A DNA stretch of 11,353 bases from Cellvibrionaceae bacterium (GTDB taxonomy: Bacteria > Pseudomonadota > Gammaproteobacteria > Pseudomonadales > Cellvibrionaceae), in assembly GCA_027012915.1 (NCBI GenBank), contig JALUYN010000403.1:1-11353 (forward strand), in the 5' to 3' direction. The notes under the pieces are model-generated. The model was not told where the DNA came from and did no database searches. It was given only the letters and a program-made list of their open reading frames with translations. Shown in pieces: positions 6,966 through 11,353 of this stretch (within the stretch, counting starts at the first letter, position 1; each line of letters opens with the position of its first letter). Both the position numbers and the translations under genes were made by a program.

Positions 6966-7370
6966 ATGGCTAGAAAAAGCAGAGCCGCAGAAGAAGATCA
7001 GAATGCCATTGACTTGACGCCCATGCTGGACGTGGTCTTTATCATGTTGATCTTCTTTATTGTGACGGCGTCTTTTATTAAAGAGCCTGGCATCGAGGTC
7101 AATCGTCCAGAGGCGACAACTTCTGAGTTGAAGAAGAACGCCAGTATTCTGATTGCGATCAATGGCAACAATGAGGTTTGGATTGATAAGCAGCGCATCG
7201 ATATTCGCACTGTGAAAAGCCACATTGAACGCTTGCACGCTGAGAACCCCAAGGGAACCGTTGTGGTTCAGGCGGATGACGAAGCGAGCATTGAGGCCAT
7301 GACCAAGGTGGCAAAAGCTGCCAACGAGGCAGGCGTGCTTGACGTCTCAGTATCGACTGAGAAGAAATAA
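6966..7370 (+). CDS. exbD: ExbD biopolymer transport protein (first copy)
   Basis: This 134-residue protein has the ExbD/TolR plan: a short basic cytoplasmic N-terminus, one membrane helix (about residues 21-37, LDVVFIMLIFFIVTASF) and a periplasmic domain. IDLTPMLDVVF contains Asp22, equivalent to the proton-path aspartate Asp25 of E. coli ExbD. It should sit inside the ExbB pore and relay proton motive force to TonB. No other in-frame start exists because a TAA lies upstream at 6945-6947, yet there is no recognisable Shine-Dalgarno sequence: the ATG follows AGATATTTTTT. Translation may therefore be weak or depend on local structure. Its membrane segment is nearly identical to that of the second ExbD at 9394-9813. 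Confidence 0.94.
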   Translation: MARKSRAAEEDQNAIDLTPMLDVVFIMLIFFIVTASFIKEPGIEVNRPEATTSELKKNASILIAINGNNEVWIDKQRIDIRTVKSHIERLHAENPKGTVVVQADDEASIEAMTKVAKAANEAGVLDVSVSTEKK

Positions 7371-7394
7371 ATTCACACGGATCAAAGAAACGCT

Positions 7395-8003
7395 ATGAAA
7401 CTCGCAAGAATTGCATTGGCCGTAGTGCTGGCCGGAGCCACAACCTTTGGGTTGTTGTTCTTGATGCACGCGTTGATTGCTGCGGACACCAAGCCGCCGG
7501 AAGACGTTGAAGAGCGCAAGATTGCCGACATTCACATGCCGGAGCGTGAGATTGAAACGCAATACGACACGGCAAAGCCCGAAAAGCCGGAAGATCCGGA
7601 AGAGCCTCCACCTGATATGCCGGAGCCAGAATTCGATCAGCCGGATATTGATCCGGGTGCTCTCAATATGAATGCGCCACGTATCAAACCGAACCTCAAC
7701 GTAAAAGGTGTGGGTGGTTTTGGTTCCGATGGTGAATACCTGCCGATTGTTAAGGTGCAGCCCAACTATCCGCGACGTGCATTGCAACGTGGTATTGAAG
7801 GGTACGTAATTGTCGAGTTTACCGTTACTACCAATGGTTCCGTTCGCGATCCGTTTGTAGTGGAGGCTCAACCTGAGAAAGTATTTGATCGCGCGGCATT
7901 AAAAGCGGCGCTGAAGTTCAAGTACAAGCCTCGGGTTATCGATGGTGAAGCGGTAGAAGTACCGGGCGTTCAGAACAAAATTACCTTTGCTATTGCCAAG
8001 TAA
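7395..8003 (+). CDS. tonB: TonB energy transducer (TonB2-type)
   Basis: The 202-residue protein has an N-terminal membrane anchor (about residues 8-30), an acidic and proline-rich periplasmic spacer (about 34-90, with repeats such as EKPEDPEEPPPDMPEPEF), and a TonB C-terminal domain (about 115-200). The C-terminal domain shows QPNYPRRALQRGIEGYVIVEF, with the conserved Tyr-Pro, then FDRAALKAALKFKYKP. His25 in the anchor (LFLMHALIA) may be the counterpart of the functional anchor histidine in E. coli TonB. It should bind TonB boxes of outer-membrane transporters and transmit energy from the ExbB/ExbD/TtpC complex. It starts 24 bp after exbD. Its stop codon lies in the loop of an inverted repeat at 7991-8012. 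Confidence 0.93.
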   Translation: MKLARIALAVVLAGATTFGLLFLMHALIAADTKPPEDVEERKIADIHMPEREIETQYDTAKPEKPEDPEEPPPDMPEPEFDQPDIDPGALNMNAPRIKPNLNVKGVGGFGSDGEYLPIVKVQPNYPRRALQRGIEGYVIVEFTVTTNGSVRDPFVVEAQPEKVFDRAALKAALKFKYKPRVIDGEAVEVPGVQNKITFAIAK

Positions 8004-8012
8004 GCGGCAATA
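7991..8012. repeat. Inverted repeat spanning the tonB stop codon
   Basis: TATTGCC (7991-7997) and GGCAATA (8006-8012) are perfect reverse complements around an 8-nt loop that contains the tonB TAA. No T-run follows. The hairpin could shield the 3' end of the upstream mRNA or lower expression of the TPR gene that starts 22 bp later. Confidence 0.5.
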
Positions 8013-8034
8013 CCAATAGAGCGGTGAATCAGCA

Positions 8035-9360
8035 ATGATAAGAAAATTCACAAAAAGCCTGTTGTTGGCGGTACCGGTTGGTCTGGTGCCAATGGCCGCC
8101 GATCTGACGGCCGACGCTTTGGGTGTGTCGGCATTTCAGTCTTCGACCGTTGCAGCTCAGGAGCAGAGCAAGCCACAGCGCAAGACCAAGAAAAGCTACT
8201 CGCTACGACAACCGGTGTTTAAGGATTTTGCCAAGGTTCAGGAAAAGACCGACGCAGAGGACTGGAATGGCGCGTTGCAGGTGCTAATGGGTCTGGAAAA
8301 GAGTAAAGCGCCCAAGTACACCAGCTTTGAAAAAGCCAATCTCTGGAACTACTTTGCCTGGGTAAATTACTCCCTGGAAAAGTACCCCACAGCGATTCGC
8401 TACTATGAGAAAGTTCTTGGCGAAGATCAGCTCAGCGATGCCTTGAAACTGGGTACTTTGTACACTCTGGCGCAACTGAAGTTTGTTCAGGAAGACTACA
8501 AGGGTGCCATCAAGCTGTTAAAAGAGTGGATGTCTATTCAGCCGATTGTTGGTGCGGATGCCTACGTATTGTTAGCTCAGGGTTACTACCAGTTGGGCGA
8601 TATGAAGCAGGCCATGACCAATATCGATACTGCGGTAGAGCGTTTCGAGTCCAAGGGTAAGGTGCCAAAGGAAAACTGGTACACCCTGCAGCGCGCGGTT
8701 TACTACGATAAGGGTGATAACAAAAAGGTTATCGACATTCTGCAAAAACTGGTGAAACACTATTCCAAGCCGACTTACTGGAAACAGTTATCCGGTATGT
8801 ACGGTGTCACTGGTCGTGAAAAAGATCAGCTGCACAGTTTGGAAACTGCCTACATTATGGGTGCAGTCACCAAAGAGAAAGAGCTGATGAATCTGGCATA
8901 CCTGTTTATGGGTGAAGACGCACCATACAAGGCTGCCAAAATCATCGATAAAGGTATCAAGAACAAGCAGATCGAAGAGACCTCCAAGAACTTGGAAGTG
9001 CTGGCTACCGCATGGCGCTTGGCTCAGGAAATTAAGAAGTCTATTCCCGAAATGGAGAAGGCTGCGGCCAAATCTGACAAAGGTGATCTCTACGCGCGCC
9101 TCGCTGGAATCTATCTCGACAATGATAACTTTGAAGCTGCTATCAGCACGGGCAATAAAGCTCTGAAGCGCGGCGGTATCAAGCGCGTCGATCAGCTGCA
9201 CATCGTTATGGGTATGTCTTTGGTTAATCAGAAGAAATACGCCGATGGCATTAAGCACTTTAAGAAAGCAGCGAAAGATGATCGCAGTAAAAAGTTTGCC
9301 GTGCAGTGGGTGCAGTTCGCTGAAGGTGAGCTGAAGCGTGAAGAGCAGCTGAAGATTTAA
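8035..9360 (+). CDS. Secreted tetratricopeptide repeat protein of the TonB cluster
   Basis: This 441-residue protein begins with basic residues and a hydrophobic stretch (about residues 8-21), so it should be exported to the periplasm; a possible cleavage site lies near VAAQE (39-43). A basic segment follows (46-58). The remainder is built of helix pairs typical of TPR repeats, for example residues 101-133 (NYFAWVNYSLEKYPTAIRYY), 135-168 (LYTLAQLKFVQEDYKGAIKL), 174-206 (DAYVLLAQGYYQLGDMKQAM), 361-395 and beyond. It lacks a lipobox. TPR genes commonly follow tonB in TtpC-type clusters, where the protein presumably scaffolds contacts with TonB, DUF3450 or outer-membrane receptors; its role is unproven. 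The Shine-Dalgarno sequence is weak (GGTGA near 8023). Confidence 0.87.
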   Translation: MIRKFTKSLLLAVPVGLVPMAADLTADALGVSAFQSSTVAAQEQSKPQRKTKKSYSLRQPVFKDFAKVQEKTDAEDWNGALQVLMGLEKSKAPKYTSFEKANLWNYFAWVNYSLEKYPTAIRYYEKVLGEDQLSDALKLGTLYTLAQLKFVQEDYKGAIKLLKEWMSIQPIVGADAYVLLAQGYYQLGDMKQAMTNIDTAVERFESKGKVPKENWYTLQRAVYYDKGDNKKVIDILQKLVKHYSKPTYWKQLSGMYGVTGREKDQLHSLETAYIMGAVTKEKELMNLAYLFMGEDAPYKAAKIIDKGIKNKQIEETSKNLEVLATAWRLAQEIKKSIPEMEKAAAKSDKGDLYARLAGIYLDNDNFEAAISTGNKALKRGGIKRVDQLHIVMGMSLVNQKKYADGIKHFKKAAKDDRSKKFAVQWVQFAEGELKREEQLKI

Positions 9361-9393
9361 TCGCGATTAGCAACAGATTTTGAGGTTATCCCT

Positions 9394-9813
9394 GTGAGCC
9401 GTAGAAGAAAACATAAAGCAGAAGAAGAAAGCAGTGAAATTGATCTGACGCCCATGTTGGATGTGGTCTTTATCATGCTGATTTTCTTTATTGTCACGGC
9501 CTCTTTTGTGAAGGAAAAGGCCATTGATATCAACCTGCCGCCGGAGCAGGAAAATCCACCGCCACCGTCTGAAGACAATGCGGCTATTCTGGTCACCATC
9601 AATGCCAATGATGAAATCTGGATGGATGGTCGACGTGTGGATGTGCGCGCGGTGCGCGCCAACATCGAGCGTATGCACGCAGAATCACCGGACGCACCAG
9701 TGGTGGTGAAAGCCGATGCCAAGTCTTCTGCGAAGACCTTTGTCGCAGTGGCTGATGCTTCGCGTGAGGCGAAAGTTTACAATGTATCTCTGGTGCCACC
9801 AGATACAAAGTAA
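9394..9813 (+). CDS. exbD: Second ExbD-like protein, after the TPR gene
   Basis: This 139-residue ExbD/TolR family protein starts at GTG 9394, supported by TGAGG (9381-9385) 8 nt upstream. After a basic N-terminus (SRRRKHK) it has IDLTPMLDVVF with the proton-path Asp23. Its membrane helix differs from that of the first ExbD by essentially one residue across about 26 positions (VKE instead of IKE at the end). The periplasmic linker differs: here it is proline-rich (PPEQENPPPPSEDN, about residues 49-62). The rest is alignable but diverged. This suggests duplication followed by specialisation of the periplasmic part. It is the last gene of the cluster, 33 bp after the TPR gene, and is followed by a strong terminator. 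Confidence 0.93.
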   Translation: MSRRRKHKAEEESSEIDLTPMLDVVFIMLIFFIVTASFVKEKAIDINLPPEQENPPPPSEDNAAILVTINANDEIWMDGRRVDVRAVRANIERMHAESPDAPVVVKADAKSSAKTFVAVADASREAKVYNVSLVPPDTK

Positions 9814-9838
9814 ACCGGTGTTGGTTGTCGCTTAAAAC

Positions 9839-9869
9839 AAAAAACGCTTTCCTTGGAAAGCGTTTTTTT
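9839..9869. terminator. Bidirectional rho-independent terminator
   Basis: AAAACGCTTTCC (9841-9852) and GGAAAGCGTTTT (9855-9866) pair, with a T-run to 9869 on the plus strand and, on the minus strand, a T-run formed by the A-tract before the stem. It lies 25 bp after the second exbD and 22 bp after the end of the convergent ruvX gene, so it can end both transcripts. Confidence 0.92.
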
Positions 9870-9890
9870 ATGTTCGTCTTTTTTTGCCGG

Positions 9891-10304
9891 TCAATTCTGA
9901 TTTAGCCAGCTTTCCAAAATCAACCGGGCCGCAATGGAGTCTACTGGGTTGTCCCCGTAGTTGCCCCGATGTCCCCGTTCCTCGGCTTCGTGCTTCGCTT
10001 CGCGAGTGGTCAATCGCTCGTCCACCATTTCCACTGGTAAGCCAAATCTCCCGTGCAGGCGATTGCCGAACTTGCGGGCGCGCTGGCCGAGTTCGCTGTT
10101 ACTGCCGTCCATATTGAGTGGCAGGCCCACAATCAACAGTGTTGGTCGCCACTCTTCAATAAGTTTAGAAATCTCATCCCAATTGGGAATACCGTCGCGT
10201 GCTGGCAGCGGTCTGAGTTCTGTGGCAGTGCTGGTGAGTGTTTGGCCATAGGCGGCGCCAATGTTCTTGGTGCCGAAATCGAAGGCAATTATTGAATCAG
10301 GCAT
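9891..10304 (-). CDS. ruvX: YqgF/RuvX pre-16S rRNA nuclease, Holliday junction resolvase-like
   Basis: The 137-residue protein is the usual size for YqgF (E. coli 138). The RNase H-like fold motifs are present: [14 protein letters not shown] with Asp9, [12 protein letters not shown] near 57-68, [10 protein letters not shown] with Glu96, and [14 protein letters not shown] with Asp122. These are the three expected metal-binding acids. The family matures the 5' end of 16S rRNA and was earlier proposed to resolve Holliday junctions. The ATG at 10304 overlaps the 3' end of yqgE by 8 bp, so the two are probably translated together. yqgE-yqgF pairing is widely conserved. Confidence 0.96.
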   Translation of the reverse strand: MPDSIIAFDFGTKNIGAAYGQTLTSTATELRPLPARDGIPNWDEISKLIEEWRPTLLIVGLPLNMDGSNSELGQRARKFGNRLHGRFGLPVEMVDERLTTREAKHEAEERGHRGNYGDNPVDSIAARLILESWLNQN

Positions 10305-10854
10305 GGCCCGCCGAACTTGGTATTAGGTCGAGATTGATGCCGAGGCTCTGTGATGCTGTTGACCAGCGCTGCTCAATGGGCGTGTCAAAGACAATGCTGT
10401 CGTCGGCTTCGCTCGTGAGCCAAGCATTCTCGGAAATTTCTTCCTCAAGCTGTCCGCCATCCCAGCCTGCATAGCCAAGCATGACTAAAAACTTTTCAGG
10501 CCCTTCGCCTCGTGCAATCGCATGTATCACATCCAGCGACACAGTTAGTGATACTTTTTCTGAGACTGGCAGCGTGGAATTCCAGCGCTTCTCAGGGGAG
10601 TGCAGTACAAAGCCGCGATCAGTCTGCACTGGTCCGCCGCATAGCACAGGGGCATCGGCGTGGGCACAGTGTTCTGGATCATCAATGCCCACTTGGCTAT
10701 AGATCTCGCCAAGGGGGACATCGAGCGGCTGGTTTATGATAAGCCCCATGGCACCCGTTTCGTCGTGATTGCACATCAAGCTGATGGTGTGCGAAAAAAA
10801 CGACTGATTAAGCGATGGCATGGCTATCAAAAATTGGTTCTTAAGACTGACCAT
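10297..10854 (-). CDS. yqgE: YqgE, UPF0301/DUF179 family protein
   Basis: From the ATG at 10854 the product has 185 residues, close to E. coli YqgE (187). Family motifs are FLIAMPSL at the N-terminus, [11 protein letters not shown] (residues 34-44), [14 protein letters not shown] (73-86) and [14 protein letters not shown] (127-140). The function of DUF179 proteins is not established. I chose 10854 because the family normally begins a few residues before FLIAMP; an AAGG lies only 2 nt upstream, which is tight. In-frame alternatives are ATG 10884 and GTG 10890, adding 10 or 12 residues. The gene lies between a TonB-family gene and ruvX, the order found in Pseudomonas. Confidence 0.92.
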   Translation of the reverse strand: MVSLKNQFLIAMPSLNQSFFSHTISLMCNHDETGAMGLIINQPLDVPLGEIYSQVGIDDPEHCAHADAPVLCGGPVQTDRGFVLHSPEKRWNSTLPVSEKVSLTVSLDVIHAIARGEGPEKFLVMLGYAGWDGGQLEEEISENAWLTSEADDSIVFDTPIEQRWSTASQSLGINLDLIPSSAGHA

Positions 10855-10939
10855 TGCCTTGGTGTGTGGGGTTTTTGTATCCATACCCACAGTATTGGGC
10901 TGTGCTTCATGGAAAACAAGGTGTGCTTAGAAATTTAAA

Positions 10940-11353
10940 TCAGTTAGTACTGAGTCCACTGATTTCAAAGTTCCAGGTTCTGATGATTTCCAGTTGATCG
11001 GTGTCTTTGCGAATTTCGGGCGGGAAAGGGGGAAAGGGCGAAGCAAGGTGGACAATTTGTAAGGCTGCGTTGTCGAGGACAGAATGCCCGGAAGATTGCA
11101 ATATTTCCACCGAGTGAATCGTGCCATTGGGTTTGAGTGTGGTGGCCAGGCGCAGGCTGCCAAAGATCTTCTGCGAAAGCGCTTCCTTTGGAAAGTTGCG
11201 GTTACCAACAAACACTACTTTGTTGATCCACTTGTTCATGTATTCCGCATCCACTGAGGCTTTAGTGGCGACAGACGTCAGTCGTCGTACTCGGGGGCGC
11301 TTGGCGATAGCCTGACGTTGTTTGTCGAGTTTGGCGCGCAGACTGGCAATTTC
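10940..11353 (-). CDS. TonB C-terminal domain protein (TonB3-like), 5' end cut by window edge
   Basis: The minus-strand frame is open from the right edge to the stop at 10940, giving 137 residues of the C-terminal part. It begins with a charged, probably helical segment (EIASLRAKLDKQRQAIAK) and a basic stretch (KRPRVRR). A TonB-type C-terminal domain follows: FPKEALSQKIFGSLRLATTL, GTIHSVEILQSSGHSVLDNAAL, and SPFPPFPPEI. The usual Tyr of the YP motif is replaced (RNFP). The order TonB-yqgE-yqgF matches the P. aeruginosa locus whose TonB3 is linked to twitching motility, so this is more likely an ortholog of that protein than a partner of the TonB cluster. A GTG at 11254 is in frame but is internal. 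Confidence 0.87.
   Translation of the reverse strand, partial: EIASLRAKLDKQRQAIAKRPRVRRLTSVATKASVDAEYMNKWINKVVFVGNRNFPKEALSQKIFGSLRLATTLKPNGTIHSVEILQSSGHSVLDNAALQIVHLASPFPPFPPEIRKDTDQLEIIRTWNFEISGLSTN

Overview
The window reads as chromosomal DNA of a gammaproteobacterium. The thymidylate synthase has the 283-residue form familiar from Vibrio and Shewanella. The gene neighbours (TauE-lgt-thyA on the left; a TonB-family gene, yqgE and yqgF/ruvX on the right) match Pseudomonas-type synteny. A Cellvibrionales-like organism is my best guess, but that is inference. I see no phage, transposon, CRISPR, rRNA or tRNA genes.

Left part (1-3724). A partial NRDE-family gene runs on the minus strand off the left edge. 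It diverges from a plus-strand cluster: TauE/SafE permease, lgt (lipoprotein diacylglyceryl transferase), thyA and folA. lgt and thyA overlap by 4 bp. thyA and folA are functionally paired: ThyA turns methylene-THF into DHF and FolA reduces DHF back to THF.

Intergenic region (3725-4207). This 483-bp stretch has no credible gene. It holds a sigma70-like promoter candidate embedded in a symmetric 32-bp dyad, followed by a leader of about 370 nt with several inverted repeats, one of which lies just before the first ribosome binding site.

Centre (4208-9813). A seven-gene plus-strand cluster encodes a TonB2/TtpC-type energy-transduction system: a DUF3450 periplasmic coiled-coil protein, a TtpC-like MotA/TolQ/ExbB protein with a large periplasmic N-terminal region, ExbB, ExbD, TonB, a secreted TPR protein and a second ExbD. 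The inner-membrane proteins should use the proton motive force to drive TonB, which powers outer-membrane TonB-dependent transporters. The roles of the DUF3450 protein, the TPR protein and the second ExbD are not settled. Hairpin-forming repeats sit between exbB and exbD and at the tonB stop codon. The cluster ends at a strong terminator that also serves the convergent genes from the right.

Right part (9891-11353, minus strand). This holds yqgF/ruvX (16S rRNA maturation nuclease family), yqgE (DUF179) overlapping it by 8 bp, and the 3' part of a second TonB-family gene running off the right edge. That order matches the TonB3 neighbourhood of Pseudomonas, so two unrelated TonB-type proteins are encoded within about 3 kb.

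The region least explained by known biology is the seven-gene TonB cluster with its leader and dyad. The core families are known; the accessory parts and regulation are the open questions.
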